DNA of 64,000 nucleotides from Novosphingopyxis baekryungensis DSM 16222 (GTDB taxonomy: Bacteria > Pseudomonadota > Alphaproteobacteria > Sphingomonadales > Sphingomonadaceae): assembly GCF_000420305.1 (NCBI RefSeq), contig NZ_ATUR01000002.1, forward strand, positions 620,001-684,000. The letters run 5' to 3'. A program made the position numbers and the translations under genes. The notes under the pieces were generated by a model. It saw only the letters and a list, made by a program, of their open reading frames with translations. It did not search any database and was not told where the DNA came from. Every line of letters begins with the position of its first letter. Position 1 is the first letter of the stretch. Of this stretch, positions 25,830-35,046 are shown piece after piece.

Positions 25830-28550
25830 ATGCCCAGCCATCCCGATTTTGCCGATGCCCTGAACCGCGCGTGCGCCCACAGCCCGTTCCTCGAACGACT
25901 GATCGAGACACGCCCGAAAATAGAGGCGGCGCTGCGTACCGGCGATCCGGACGCCGCACTCGCTCTGGCGCGCGCACAGGGGGCGGCCTGCGCGGATATA
26001 TCCGAGGCTTTGCGGGTCGAACGGGGCGGCGTTGCGCTGACCGTGGCCATCGCCGATCTGGCGGGTGCATGGGATCTCTCGCAGGTCACCCGCACGCTGT
26101 CCGACTTTGCGGACCGTGCCTGTTCGCGCGCCGTGGAGGCAGCGATCACCGAACGCTGCCCGGACGCCGCGCCGCAGGGCTTTGCCATCGTGGCGCTGGG
26201 CAAACATGGCGGGCGGGAGCTGAACTACAGCTCCGATATCGATCCGATTTTTCTGTATGACCGGGAAACCTTGCCGACGAAAGAGGGCGAGGAACCGGCC
26301 AAGGCGGCCGTTCGCATCGGGCGGCGCGTCCTTGAACTGCTGCAGGACCTGACGGTGCATGGCTATGTCTTTCGCGTCGATCTGCGGCTGCGCCCCACGC
26401 CCGAAGTAAGCCCCATCGCGCTGCCGATTGCAGGCGCGATTTCCCATTATGAAAGCTCCGCCATGGCGTGGGAGCAGGCGGCCTTCATCCGCGCGCGGGC
26501 GGCGGCGGGCGATATCGCGCTGGGGCAGCGCTTCCTCGATGCCATTCGCCCGTTCATCTGGCGGCGCTCGCTGGATTTCGGCCAGATCCGCAATATCGAC
26601 ACCATGCGGCGTTCGATCCGCGATCATTATTCCGCCGGTCAGGCGATCGGGCCGGGCTATGACTGCAAGCGGGGGCGGGGCGGCATCCGGGAATGCGAGT
26701 TCTTCGTGCAGGCACAGCAGCTGATCCATGGCGGGCGGGACGAAGCGCTGCGCAGCGCCGACACGCGCACCGCGCTCTCGGCGCTGGTGGCCGCGGGCCA
26801 TGTGCCGGAAGAAGACGGCGCGGCGATCGGCGCGGCCTATGTCGCGCTGCGCACGGCCGAACATCGGCTGCAGATGCTGCACGACCGGCAGACCCATGAA
26901 ATTCCCAAACAGGCTGGCGAGCGGGATGCGGCCGCGCGCCTGCAGGGCCTGGCGGACGGCGGTGCGTTTATCGACTGGATCAAACCCCATACTGCGCGCG
27001 TCGATAGCATTTACAGCGCCTTTGCCAGTTGGGAGGAGCCGCAGGTTCCCACGCTGCCGCTCGATGACGACCAGCTGGACGAGACGCTCGAATCGCTGGG
27101 TCTGGCGGCACCTATCGGCGTGGCCCGGCTGGTGCGGCGGTGGCGCAGCGGCAAGTTGCGCGCGATCCGCAGCGAACGGGCGCGCGAAGGGTTCGAGGCG
27201 GTGCTGCCCAGCCTGCTGACGACCATCGCGGCGGCCCCCGATCCGTCCCGCGCGCTGGCGCGGCTCGATTCGATGTTCGAACGCCTGCCCAGCGCGATCA
27301 ATTTTTTCGATCTGCTGCTGGCACGTCCGGCGCTGATCGCGCTGCTGGGCGATCTGCTCAGCCTGACCCCCGTTCTGGCCGATCAGCTGGCGCGGCGCGC
27401 GGATCTGATCGATCGCCTGCTGGAGCCGGATGCGCGCAGCCTGCCCGGATCGGTCGAGACCCTGATCGACACATTGCGACCGCCCGCATCGCTCGATTAT
27501 GAACGCGTTCTCGATTATGTGCGCGCCGAAGTGGGGGAGGTGCGGTTCCTGCTGGGCGCCCAGCTGATCGACGGCAGCGCCGATCCGCTCGCCATTGCCG
27601 GAGGCTATGCACGGCTGGCCGAAGCCGCCTGCCGGTTGCTGGCAGATGCCGCAGTGGCGGAGTTCGAGCGGACCCATGGCAAGGTGCCGGGCGTCGAACT
27701 TGCCATTCTGGCGCTCGGACGCCTTGGCGGGCGGCAGCTGACCCATGCCTCCGATCTCGATCTGATTTTTCTGTTCGTGCCCAGCCAGCCTGGCGATGTG
27801 GGGGATCGCTCCGATGGGCGGCGGGTGCTGGGGGCCACCGACTATTTCAATCGGCTGTCGCAGCGGGTGATCGCCGCGCTGTCCGTGCCGACGGCGACGG
27901 GCGCGCTTTATGAAGTCGATACGCGGCTGCGACCCTCCGGCGCGCAGGGGCCACCCTGCGTATCGCTGGCGCAATTTGCCCGCTATCAGCGCGAGGACGC
28001 CTGGACCTGGGAGCATATGGCGCTCACCCGGGCCCGCCCGATCTATGGCAGCACGGCGGCGCGCGAGGCGCTGCAGTCCGTGCTGGGCGATGTGCTGCAC
28101 CATCCGGCAGGGCCAGGTCTGGCAGACGATGTGCGCAGCATGCGCAGCGAGATTGCCGTCCACAAGCAGCCCAGCGGTCCACTCGACGTCAAGCGCTTGC
28201 CCGGCGGCCTGATCGATGCCGAATTCCTGCTGCATTTCCATCAGCTGTACAGCAAGGCCGGTTTCAGGCCGGAACTGGCAGAAGCGGCCGATGCGCTGGC
28301 GACGGCGGGTCTGCTGGACCCTGACGTGGCCGATGCGCTGCGCTTTCTGACGCGGCTCCTCGTGCTCGTACGATTGGTGGCGCCCGATTGCGCGGAGCCG
28401 CCGCCGCCCGCCCGCGCCTTGATGGCCCGCAGCCTTGAGCTTGATGGCTGGGATGCCGTAATGGACCGGCTTGCACAGGCACGCGCCAGCATCACCGCTG
28501 CGTGGGAAAAGGCGCTTGGCCCGCGCGGCGAGATAAAAGCGAAGGAATAA
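25830..28550 (+). CDS. glnE: Bifunctional glutamine synthetase adenylyltransferase/deadenylylase
   Basis: GlnE attaches AMP to glutamine synthetase and removes it, under control of PII protein and glutamine. The 906-residue length is standard. Two nucleotidyltransferase domains are visible: the N-terminal deadenylylase with GKHGGRELNYSSDIDPIFLY and RVDLRLRPTP, and the C-terminal adenylylase with GRLGGRQLTHASDLDLIFLF and EVDTRLRPSGAQG. The conserved KRGRGGIRECEFFVQ between them is also present. It starts a plus-strand run with the peroxiredoxin gene, which follows after 4 bases. Confidence 0.97.
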   Translation: MPSHPDFADALNRACAHSPFLERLIETRPKIEAALRTGDPDAALALARAQGAACADISEALRVERGGVALTVAIADLAGAWDLSQVTRTLSDFADRACSRAVEAAITERCPDAAPQGFAIVALGKHGGRELNYSSDIDPIFLYDRETLPTKEGEEPAKAAVRIGRRVLELLQDLTVHGYVFRVDLRLRPTPEVSPIALPIAGAISHYESSAMAWEQAAFIRARAAAGDIALGQRFLDAIRPFIWRRSLDFGQIRNIDTMRRSIRDHYSAGQAIGPGYDCKRGRGGIRECEFFVQAQQLIHGGRDEALRSADTRTALSALVAAGHVPEEDGAAIGAAYVALRTAEHRLQMLHDRQTHEIPKQAGERDAAARLQGLADGGAFIDWIKPHTARVDSIYSAFASWEEPQVPTLPLDDDQLDETLESLGLAAPIGVARLVRRWRSGKLRAIRSERAREGFEAVLPSLLTTIAAAPDPSRALARLDSMFERLPSAINFFDLLLARPALIALLGDLLSLTPVLADQLARRADLIDRLLEPDARSLPGSVETLIDTLRPPASLDYERVLDYVRAEVGEVRFLLGAQLIDGSADPLAIAGGYARLAEAACRLLADAAVAEFERTHGKVPGVELAILALGRLGGRQLTHASDLDLIFLFVPSQPGDVGDRSDGRRVLGATDYFNRLSQRVIAALSVPTATGALYEVDTRLRPSGAQGPPCVSLAQFARYQREDAWTWEHMALTRARPIYGSTAAREALQSVLGDVLHHPAGPGLADDVRSMRSEIAVHKQPSGPLDVKRLPGGLIDAEFLLHFHQLYSKAGFRPELAEAADALATAGLLDPDVADALRFLTRLLVLVRLVAPDCAEPPPPARALMARSLELDGWDAVMDRLAQARASITAAWEKALGPRGEIKAKE

Positions 28551-28554
28551 CCAC

Positions 28555-29007
28555 ATGGTCGAAATGCTGCCCGAACTTACCCTCACCAATGATCAGGCAG
28601 AGCTTGCGCCGCTCGCCGCTTATGCCGGCAAACCGCTGGTGCTGTTTTTCTTCCCGCGCGCGAGCACGCCGGGCTGTACCAAGGAAAGCATCGCCTTTTC
28701 CGAAATGCTGGATGCCTTCGGCGCGGCGGACACGGCGGTGGCGGGCGTGTCCAAGGACAGCCCGAAAAAGCTGTCCAATTTCCGCGAGAAACAGGGGCTG
28801 ACGGTCGATCTGCTGTCCGATGCCGAGACCGATCTTTCGGAGCAGCTGGGCGTGTGGAAAGAGAAGCAGATGTACGGCAAGACGTTCATGGGGCTCGAGC
28901 GCAGCACCTTCCTGTTCGATGCGTCCGGCAAGCTGGCGCGCGAATGGCGCAAGGTGAAGGTCGCCGGCCATGCCGAAGAGGTGCTGGAGGCCGCGCGGAC
29001 GCTCTGA
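28555..29007 (+). CDS. Peroxiredoxin, BCP/PrxQ type
   Basis: This 150-residue thioredoxin-fold peroxidase reduces peroxides. The peroxidatic cysteine lies in FPRASTPGCTKESIAF. The usual BCP resolving cysteine, five residues further on, is replaced (the block reads CTKESIAF), so this is probably a 1-Cys form needing an external thiol. VSKDSPKKLSNFREKQGL and LLSDAETDLSEQLGVWKEK are family blocks. The stop overlaps the start of the DUF455 gene. Confidence 0.9.
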   Translation: MVEMLPELTLTNDQAELAPLAAYAGKPLVLFFFPRASTPGCTKESIAFSEMLDAFGAADTAVAGVSKDSPKKLSNFREKQGLTVDLLSDAETDLSEQLGVWKEKQMYGKTFMGLERSTFLFDASGKLAREWRKVKVAGHAEEVLEAARTL

Positions 29008-29906
29008 TGTCTGGGGACGGGATGTCTGAGGCAGGGGTGTCTGGAGACGGGATGTCGCGCGACCGGCGCAGCATAGCGCAGGCCTGCGCGCATGTTCTGG
29101 CGCAGGCGCAGCCGCGCGCCAAGCTGATGGCGGCGCGTCAGGCGGCGCGCGCGTGGCGGCTCGGGCAGCTGGATCATCGCTTCGATCGGCCGATGCCGCA
29201 TGCGCCGGGCCGACCGGACGAACCGGCCCTTCTGCCGCCCAACCGGATGCCCCGCCGCGGCAAGGCCGGATCGCAGCGCGGGCGCATCGCGCTGTTGCAT
29301 GCTCTGGCGCATATCGAATTTGCCGCGATAGATCTGGCGTTCGACATGGCCGGTCGCTTCGGACAGCGGTTTCCGCGCGCATTTGTCGATGACTGGATGA
29401 AGGTGGGGGCAGACGAAGCCATGCATTTCGCCTTGCTCGATCGCCGGTTGCGACAGCTGGGCAGCTATTATGGCGCCTTGCCCGCGCATGATGGACTGTG
29501 GGAAGCGGCCGAAGAAACCGCGCATAGCGCGATGGCGCGGCTTGCCGTGGTTCCAATGGTTTTGGAAGCGCGCGGATTGGACGTTACGCCGCAGATGGTG
29601 GAAAGGTTCCGCAGCGCCGGCGATCTTGCGTCCGCAAAAATCATGCAGCGCATTTACCATGATGAAATCGCGCATGTCGGATTCGGGTCGAAATGGTTCG
29701 CATGGGGATTCGACCATGACCGAAATTCCGATGAACGGACGAACGCCGAAACCGCGGAATCGCCCGCAAATCTTTGGGTTTCGTTAATTAATCGGCATTT
29801 TCGTGGAACTTTAAAACCACCGTTCAACGACTCAGCGCGTCATGAGGCCGGTCTGACGCTAGATTTCTACGGCGCTGTTGCGTCCGGGAACCAAACTGGG
29901 CTTTAA
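29007..29906 (+). CDS. DUF455 ferritin-like protein
   Basis: This 299-residue protein matches DUF455, a ferritin-like di-iron family. Candidate metal ligands sit in helices HALAHIEFAAIDLAFDMAG, GADEAMHFALL, ETAHSAMARLAVVPMVLEARG and IYHDEIAHVGFGSKWF. Conserved PPNRMPRRGKAGS precedes the bundle. The start ATG overlaps the peroxiredoxin stop. The first 17 codons contain an imperfect internal duplication (MSGDGMSEAGVSGDGMS), so the true start may be at 29052. Its reaction is unknown. Confidence 0.85.
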   Translation: MSGDGMSEAGVSGDGMSRDRRSIAQACAHVLAQAQPRAKLMAARQAARAWRLGQLDHRFDRPMPHAPGRPDEPALLPPNRMPRRGKAGSQRGRIALLHALAHIEFAAIDLAFDMAGRFGQRFPRAFVDDWMKVGADEAMHFALLDRRLRQLGSYYGALPAHDGLWEAAEETAHSAMARLAVVPMVLEARGLDVTPQMVERFRSAGDLASAKIMQRIYHDEIAHVGFGSKWFAWGFDHDRNSDERTNAETAESPANLWVSLINRHFRGTLKPPFNDSARHEAGLTLDFYGAVASGNQTGL

Positions 29907-29998
29907 CCTTCATCGAGGGACGGGCGGATCGCGCCGCTCGCAAAGGAACATGGGTAGAGGCCTAGCGCCTCTTTCCAGGAAAAAGGGTAAGGTCTTCT

Positions 29999-30688
29999 AT
30001 GCAGCTTCATCTCACGGCCACCGGCCGCGCAGCATCGTTCGCACTGGCAGCACTGATGGTATCCGTGCCCGCCCACGCCAACAGCAGCGCATCCGATGCC
30101 TTTCAAATTGATGATCAGCTGGAAGGTTCCGAAAAAATTATCACGCCGCTGGGTGAGGCCGATGCCAATTTCAAGCAGCTGTTCAATGTATGGAGCGGCC
30201 GCGATACCGCTGGTAAGCCGCAGCTTGAAGTATCCATCCCCTCTATTCAGCCCGTCAACGAATATCGTCTGACCAGCTATTTCGGTTATCGTACCGATCC
30301 TTTCAAAGGCCGCCGCGGCAATCACAAGGGCATCGATATGGCTGCGCCCACGGGCACGCCGATCTATGCGACGGCCGATGGCCTGGTGGAGCGTGCCGGC
30401 TGGGCCAATGGCTATGGCAACTATATCGAAATCGAGCATGGCAATCAGGTCGAGACGCGTTACGGCCACATGTCCCGTCTGAATGTCGAGCCCTATCAGC
30501 GCGTGAAGAAGGGCGATCTGATCGGCTATGTCGGCTCGACCGGCCGTTCAACCGGTGCCCATCTGCACTATGAAGTGCGTATTGCGGGTGAGCCCGTCGA
30601 TCCGTTGTCCTTCATGAATCAGACGAACGGTGCTTTACTTGCCAATGAGAGCAATGCTACAGATGCTATAGGCGGTCCGAACGACTAA
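29999..30688 (+). CDS. M23-family (LytM) peptidoglycan endopeptidase
   Basis: This 229-residue exported protein has a Sec signal (MQLHLTATGRAASFALAALM through AHA) and a C-terminal M23 domain, with zinc ligands in NHKGIDMAAPTGTPI and STGAHLHYEVRI. YRLTSYFGYRTDPF and RYGHMSRL are typical LytM blocks. It should cut or bind peptidoglycan cross-bridges in the periplasm. A small hairpin (AGAGGC, 5-base loop, GCCTCT at 29956-29972) lies in the 92 bases between the DUF455 gene and this one. A strong terminator follows. Confidence 0.92.
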   Translation: MQLHLTATGRAASFALAALMVSVPAHANSSASDAFQIDDQLEGSEKIITPLGEADANFKQLFNVWSGRDTAGKPQLEVSIPSIQPVNEYRLTSYFGYRTDPFKGRRGNHKGIDMAAPTGTPIYATADGLVERAGWANGYGNYIEIEHGNQVETRYGHMSRLNVEPYQRVKKGDLIGYVGSTGRSTGAHLHYEVRIAGEPVDPLSFMNQTNGALLANESNATDAIGGPND

Positions 30689-30735
30689 CCCCGTTCCCGT
30701 CTGCAAGTCACCTTTGGGAGAGGGTGTAAAGACTC

Positions 30736-30771
30736 GGGGCGTGTAAGGCCAAGGCCTTGCCGCCCCTTTTT
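30736..30771 (+). terminator. Rho-independent terminator after the M23 gene
   Basis: The outer stem GGGGCG/CGCCCC (30736-30741 and 30761-30766) encloses a perfect inner palindrome AAGGCC-AA-GGCCTT and is followed by a run of five T. It ends the transcript of the M23 peptidase gene and separates it from erpA. Confidence 0.9.
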
Positions 30772-30790
30772 ATTGGCCTATCTCTTTATC

Positions 30791-31123
30791 ATGACCCAAG
30801 CATCCATCACCTTGTTGCCCGCCGCTGCCGCCCGTGTGGCGGCCATCGCTGAAAAACAGGGCGTGCCGGCCATCCTGCGCCTGTCGGTGGAGGGCGGGGG
30901 ATGTTCCGGCTTTCAGTATAAATTCGGCCTGGCCGATGACGTTGCGCCCGATGACACCATTGCGGAAGAGCAGGGCGTCAAGCTGGCGGTGGATTCCGTC
31001 AGTCTCGATCTGGTGCGCGGCAGTGCGGTCAATTTCGTCGAATCGCTTGGCGGCAAGCATTTCGAAGTGACCAACCCCAATGCGCAATCGGGCTGCGGCT
31101 GCGGGACCAGTTTCTCCGTCTAA
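30791..31123 (+). CDS. erpA: Iron-sulfur cluster insertion protein, HesB/ErpA type
   Basis: This 110-residue A-type carrier delivers [Fe-S] clusters to target proteins. The three ligand cysteines are in GGGCSGFQYKF and in SGCGCGTSF near the C-terminus, at the family spacing. The ATG at 30791 begins just before ITLLPAAAARV, the normal N-terminus; a start at 30773 would add MAYLFI. It precedes xth, a pairing common in alphaproteobacteria. The ErpA name follows family size and context; IscA is the alternative. Confidence 0.9.
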   Translation: MTQASITLLPAAAARVAAIAEKQGVPAILRLSVEGGGCSGFQYKFGLADDVAPDDTIAEEQGVKLAVDSVSLDLVRGSAVNFVESLGGKHFEVTNPNAQSGCGCGTSFSV

Positions 31124-31197
31124 CCGACGCAGCGTGGGCGCATCGACTTGCGCGCTGCAGGCTGACAGATGCGCCTTGACGCGCTAGGGCTGCGTCC

Positions 31198-31980
31198 ATG
31201 CTTATTGCCAGTTTCAACATCAATGGCGTGAAAGCACGCCTGCCCCGGCTGATCGAATGGCTGGAGGAGCGGAAGCCGGACATTGTCTGCCTGCAGGAAC
31301 TCAAAAGCGCCGATGACGGCGTGCCGGTCGATGCGTTCGAGAAGGCCGGCTATGGCGCCCTCATCCATGGCCAGAAAGGCTTCAACGGCGTCGCCATTCT
31401 GGGCAAAGGCACGCAGCCCGCAGAGGTCCGCCGCGGTCTGGAGGGCGATCCTGAGGATGAGCAGTCCCGCTATCTGGAGGCGGATGTGCACGGCCTTCGC
31501 GTGGCCAGCATCTATCTGCCGAACGGCAATCCGCGGCCCGGCCCGAAATTCGATTACAAATTGCGCTGGATGGAGCGCCTTCGCGCCCGCGCCACGCAAA
31601 TCTGGGCGGAGGAGGTGCCTGCCGTGCTGGCCGGCGATTATAACGTCATTCCCAAAGACCGCGATACCTTTTCGGTGCGGGCCATGGCGGACGATGCCTT
31701 GATGCAGCCGGAATCCCGCGCGGCCTATCGCCGGCTTCTGGCGGATGGCTGGACCGACGCGCTGGAAACGCACTATCCGGCCGGCGGCGTGTGGACCTTC
31801 TGGGACTATCAGCGCGGGGCCTGGCAGCAGGACCATGGATTTCGGATCGATCATCTCCTCCTGTCCCCGGAAACGGCGGACCGGCTGGAGGCCAGCGGCG
31901 TGGACAAGGACTATCGCGGGCGGGAAAAGGCCAGCGATCATGCGCCAACCTGGGTGCAATTGCGCGCTGCCGAAGCCTGA
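31198..31980 (+). CDS. xth: Exodeoxyribonuclease III
   Basis: This AP endonuclease/3'-5' exonuclease acts in base-excision repair. The 260-residue product shows the EEP-fold active site in order: SFNINGVKARL, CLQELKS with the metal glutamate, YLPNGNP, LAGDYNVIP, WTFWDYQ and the final SDHAPTWVQL. It follows erpA by 74 bases on the same strand. Confidence 0.97.
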   Translation: MLIASFNINGVKARLPRLIEWLEERKPDIVCLQELKSADDGVPVDAFEKAGYGALIHGQKGFNGVAILGKGTQPAEVRRGLEGDPEDEQSRYLEADVHGLRVASIYLPNGNPRPGPKFDYKLRWMERLRARATQIWAEEVPAVLAGDYNVIPKDRDTFSVRAMADDALMQPESRAAYRRLLADGWTDALETHYPAGGVWTFWDYQRGAWQQDHGFRIDHLLLSPETADRLEASGVDKDYRGREKASDHAPTWVQLRAAEA

Positions 31981-32058
31981 GCATCGCCGAAAAGCCTTGC
32001 AGACAGGGCAGGGTCCGCGCACGGGCGCAGCCGCCCTATTGCCGCGAAAGACAGGACC

Positions 32059-32862
32059 ATGGCTTCGACATTCAAGATCGCATTGGCGCTGGCTGTGTGC
32101 TCTCTCGCCAGCCCGGCGCTGGCGCAAGACGATGGCCCTCGTTTCTGCCCCAACCGGCCTGGTCTGGGTAGCAGCACCTGCACCACCGAAGCCGGGCGTC
32201 TAGGCGCGGAGCTGGGCGTGGCCGACTGGACCCTGAACAAGACGGACAGCGGGCGCAGCGACAGTGTGGCGATTGGCGACAGCTTCCTGCGCTATGGGCT
32301 CGACGACCGTACCGAACTGCAGATCGGCTTTGTCGCTTACACCCATGTCTATGATCGTATCGGCGCTTCGGTGGTGAAGGACGGCGGATTTTCCGATGTC
32401 CGTCTCGGCCTGCGTCGCAATCTGATCGGCAATGATGGCGGCGATATCGCGCTCGCTATCGAACCCTATGTCACGCTGCCGGCCGGCCAGAGCGCCGTAT
32501 CGGACGGCGACTGGAGTGCCGGCCTGATCGTGCCATCAAGCTTTTCGCTCGGCGGGGACCTCAGCCTTGGTGCGACGGCCATTGTCGCAGCAGCCGTCGA
32601 TAAGGATGGCGATGGGCGTCATTTTTCCGCCACCCAATATCTCGGCTTGAGCCATCCCTTGTCGCCGGAGATCGGCCTGACCGGCGAAGTCGGCCTGCGC
32701 TATGATGACGATCCGGCGGGCGATGTCTGGGCGCCGGTCGCATCGGCCAGCCTGAGCTGGACCCCGCGCGATCTGTGGCAGTTCGATATCGGCACGGTCA
32801 TCGGCCTGGACGGCGACAGCGACGATGCGGAATTCTATATCGGCCTGTCCACCCTGTTCTAG
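32059..32862 (+). CDS. Outer-membrane beta-barrel protein, transporter-like
   Basis: This 267-residue protein has a Sec signal ending ALAQ and a mature chain of alternating aromatic/hydrophobic strands ending in phenylalanine (STLF), the signature for BAM-dependent outer-membrane insertion. SDSVAIGDSFLRYGLDDRTELQIGF-type strands (DDRTELQIGF here) and VRLGLRRNLI resemble the 'MetA pathway of phenol degradation' transporter family. Two mature cysteines (RFCPNRPG, STCTTEAG) near the N-terminus could bridge. The substrate is unknown. It converges on the GNAT gene, 6 bases away. Confidence 0.78.
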   Translation: MASTFKIALALAVCSLASPALAQDDGPRFCPNRPGLGSSTCTTEAGRLGAELGVADWTLNKTDSGRSDSVAIGDSFLRYGLDDRTELQIGFVAYTHVYDRIGASVVKDGGFSDVRLGLRRNLIGNDGGDIALAIEPYVTLPAGQSAVSDGDWSAGLIVPSSFSLGGDLSLGATAIVAAAVDKDGDGRHFSATQYLGLSHPLSPEIGLTGEVGLRYDDDPAGDVWAPVASASLSWTPRDLWQFDIGTVIGLDGDSDDAEFYIGLSTLF

Positions 32863-32868
32863 GCGCGG

Positions 32869-34020
32869 TCAGAGCGGCTTTTCATATAGCGTATAGCAGC
32901 GGTTGATCTGGCTATCGAGCGCATCCGCAATCGCGATCATTCCTTCATTGTCATCGAGGATCCAGCCGATTTCCCCTCGTGTCGCACCATAATGGGCCAC
33001 CGAGGCGCGGCGGATATATTCGATCATCATGAAGGCCAGCTGGCTCGCCAGGCGGCTGCCCTGATGCTCCTTGAGCACGCCCATCAACGGCACGCGCATG
33101 GTGCGCACGCGCGGATTGCGCAGCCAGAGCAGCAATTTGGCCCATCCGAACGGCCATAACGATCCCTTCAGGCTCTTCAGCGGCTCATTGAGGTCGGGCA
33201 GGGTCATCATGAATGCGACCGGGCGTCCCTCCAGCTCGGCAATGCGAATCAGATCTTCGCGCACGATCGGTTTCAGCTTCTTGCCGGCATAGGCGATCTC
33301 ACGGTCGGTCAGCGGCACGAAGCCCCAATTGTCGGACCACGCATCGTTCAGGATCGACAGAATAATCGCCGCCTCCTCGTCGAATTTGGCTTTGTCGACT
33401 TTGCGCACGGTGATGCGGCTGTTGCGCTCGCCGGACTGGATGATACGGTTGATGAGCGGCGGAAAATCCTGGCAGATATTCAGATCCCAGGTGCTTAGTT
33501 GCTTGGCCGGCTTGTACCCCGCCGCTTCGATCCAGCGCTCATAGGCCGCCTTGTGATGTCCCATCATCACCGTGGGGCTGTGGTCATGGCCCTTGGTCAG
33601 CAGGCCCGGCTCGTCCCAGACGGAAAGCGAGAGCGGCCCGAGCACGCGGGTCATACGCTCGGCGCGCAGCCATTGCTCCGCTTCCGCCATCAGGGCATCG
33701 CCCACGCTCTGGTTGCTGGCTTCGAACATGCCGAAATTGCCGGTGCCGGGGCCCATGCCCTGCTGCGCTGGCTGGGCAAGCGCAAGCTCATCGATATGGG
33801 CGGAGATCCGGCCCACGACGCTGCCATGTTCGCACGCGAGAAACAGCTGCATCCGGGCATGATCGAAGAACGGGTTCTTCTTGCGGTTCAGCAGTTCGCG
33901 CATATCGCTGCGCAGCGGCGGCACCCAGTGCGGATCGTCTGCGTAGAGCCGATAGGGCAATTCGATGAAATCGGCTTCGTCGCGGCTATTGGCGACGGGA
34001 TAGATGTGAATATCGGTCAT
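32869..34020 (-). CDS. GNAT-fold acyltransferase, candidate bacterial ceramide synthase
   Basis: This 383-residue protein looks like the large GNAT-superfamily proteins of alphaproteobacteria (often mislabelled dATP pyrophosphohydrolase). Blocks such as YRLYADDPHWVPPLR, VGRISAHIDELA, a central NDAWSDNWGFVPLT and a C-terminal acetyl-CoA-like fold are visible. In Caulobacter a GNAT-family protein near spt was shown to be the bacterial ceramide synthase, which N-acylates 3-ketosphinganine. This gene lies in a minus-strand run with spt, the carrier protein and a CerR-like reductase, so I infer the same role. The assignment depends on context, not on a diagnostic motif. Confidence 0.7.
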   Translation of the reverse strand: MTDIHIYPVANSRDEADFIELPYRLYADDPHWVPPLRSDMRELLNRKKNPFFDHARMQLFLACEHGSVVGRISAHIDELALAQPAQQGMGPGTGNFGMFEASNQSVGDALMAEAEQWLRAERMTRVLGPLSLSVWDEPGLLTKGHDHSPTVMMGHHKAAYERWIEAAGYKPAKQLSTWDLNICQDFPPLINRIIQSGERNSRITVRKVDKAKFDEEAAIILSILNDAWSDNWGFVPLTDREIAYAGKKLKPIVREDLIRIAELEGRPVAFMMTLPDLNEPLKSLKGSLWPFGWAKLLLWLRNPRVRTMRVPLMGVLKEHQGSRLASQLAFMMIEYIRRASVAHYGATRGEIGWILDDNEGMIAIADALDSQINRCYTLYEKPL

Positions 34021-34078
34021 GCAAATCGCTCCTGCCTGCGCAACAGCACAGGCAGGCGCTTACGGCAAGATCGCAAGA

Positions 34079-34858
34079 TCAGGCGTCCGTCTTTTCCTTC
34101 GAACGGCGGCGCGGGTGGCCGGACGCGATGCCGCCGGACAGCTCCTTCACCCAGGGATAATCCTTCGCCACGTCTTCATCATAGCCAAGGTTGAACACCG
34201 TCGCGCTGCGCTTGGGGATATCCTTGCGATGATAATAGGTGCGGAAAATCTTGTCCCAGCCATAATTGGTGATGCCGTAATTGCCGCTTTCATGGTGAAA
34301 GTGATGCTCCAGATGGCGCTGCTTCATATAGCCGATGAGCTTGCTCTTCGGCTTGAACGCCAGATGCTGCATGCAGTGGACGAACTCGTAATAGCAGGTC
34401 GTCAGCAGGCCAGTGGCAAACGCTGCCGCCGCGCCGCCCACGCCGCCGATCAGATAACCGATCGGCAAGGTGGCCACCGCAATGGTGGGCAGGGTGGTGT
34501 GCAGCGCACCGAACAGCACCTCCAGATGGTTGGGGTCCTGGTGGTGATCGTAATGAATGCGCTTCCAGGTCTTGGCGAAAACCTTGCGCTTGTACATCCA
34601 CTGGCCGTGCAGCACGAACCGGTGCAGCATATACCAGACGAACGGATAAACCACGATCCCTGCGACCACGGCGCCTGCAGTGGCAAGCGGGGTTGCCGGA
34701 TAAAAGGCATAGAGCGCGACCGCCGCTGCCGTCAGCACCAGATAGGATATGATCGTGTAATGCTGGAAATAGGCCACCACCAGATCACGGAAACTCATCC
34801 GATCCAGATAGTGCGATCGATTCCAGAAATTGCTCGATGCTGTTTCAACGCTGGCCAT
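34079..34858 (-). CDS. Fatty-acid hydroxylase, FA2H/Scs7-like
   Basis: This 259-residue membrane protein has the di-iron histidine clusters of the sterol desaturase/fatty-acid hydroxylase family: H79-x4-H84, H102-x2-HH106, H161-x3-H165 and H182-x2-HH186 followed by H188-H189. The layout EFVHCMQHLAFKPKSK then RHLEHHFHHESGNYGI is closest to FA2H/Scs7, which hydroxylate the alpha carbon of ceramide fatty acids. Sphingomonad sphingolipids carry 2-hydroxymyristate, so a sphingolipid role fits. About four membrane helices are expected. It is 58 bases upstream of the GNAT gene on the same strand. Confidence 0.83.
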   Translation of the reverse strand: MASVETASSNFWNRSHYLDRMSFRDLVVAYFQHYTIISYLVLTAAAVALYAFYPATPLATAGAVVAGIVVYPFVWYMLHRFVLHGQWMYKRKVFAKTWKRIHYDHHQDPNHLEVLFGALHTTLPTIAVATLPIGYLIGGVGGAAAAFATGLLTTCYYEFVHCMQHLAFKPKSKLIGYMKQRHLEHHFHHESGNYGITNYGWDKIFRTYYHRKDIPKRSATVFNLGYDEDVAKDYPWVKELSGGIASGHPRRRSKEKTDA

Positions 34859-35046
34859 GCCTTGAGTCCCTAAGATGTCCGTCTGCTAATGATCTGCCTG
34901 ATGGCAGGCCGATCGCCCGCCGTTACAGGCGGGCGTATGATATGGCACAGATTTACGGCGGCTTTACGACGCGGCGCCCTGTGCCGAGACATAATTATGT
35001 CGCGATTGGGCGCTGGCAAATCAAGGGATGCCGCCGAGGGGGCGCT

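Noticed and set aside
25821-28589. A 922-residue minus-strand frame across glnE.
   Set aside because: It mirrors glnE codon structure, is rich in Arg/Gln/His and shows no domain.
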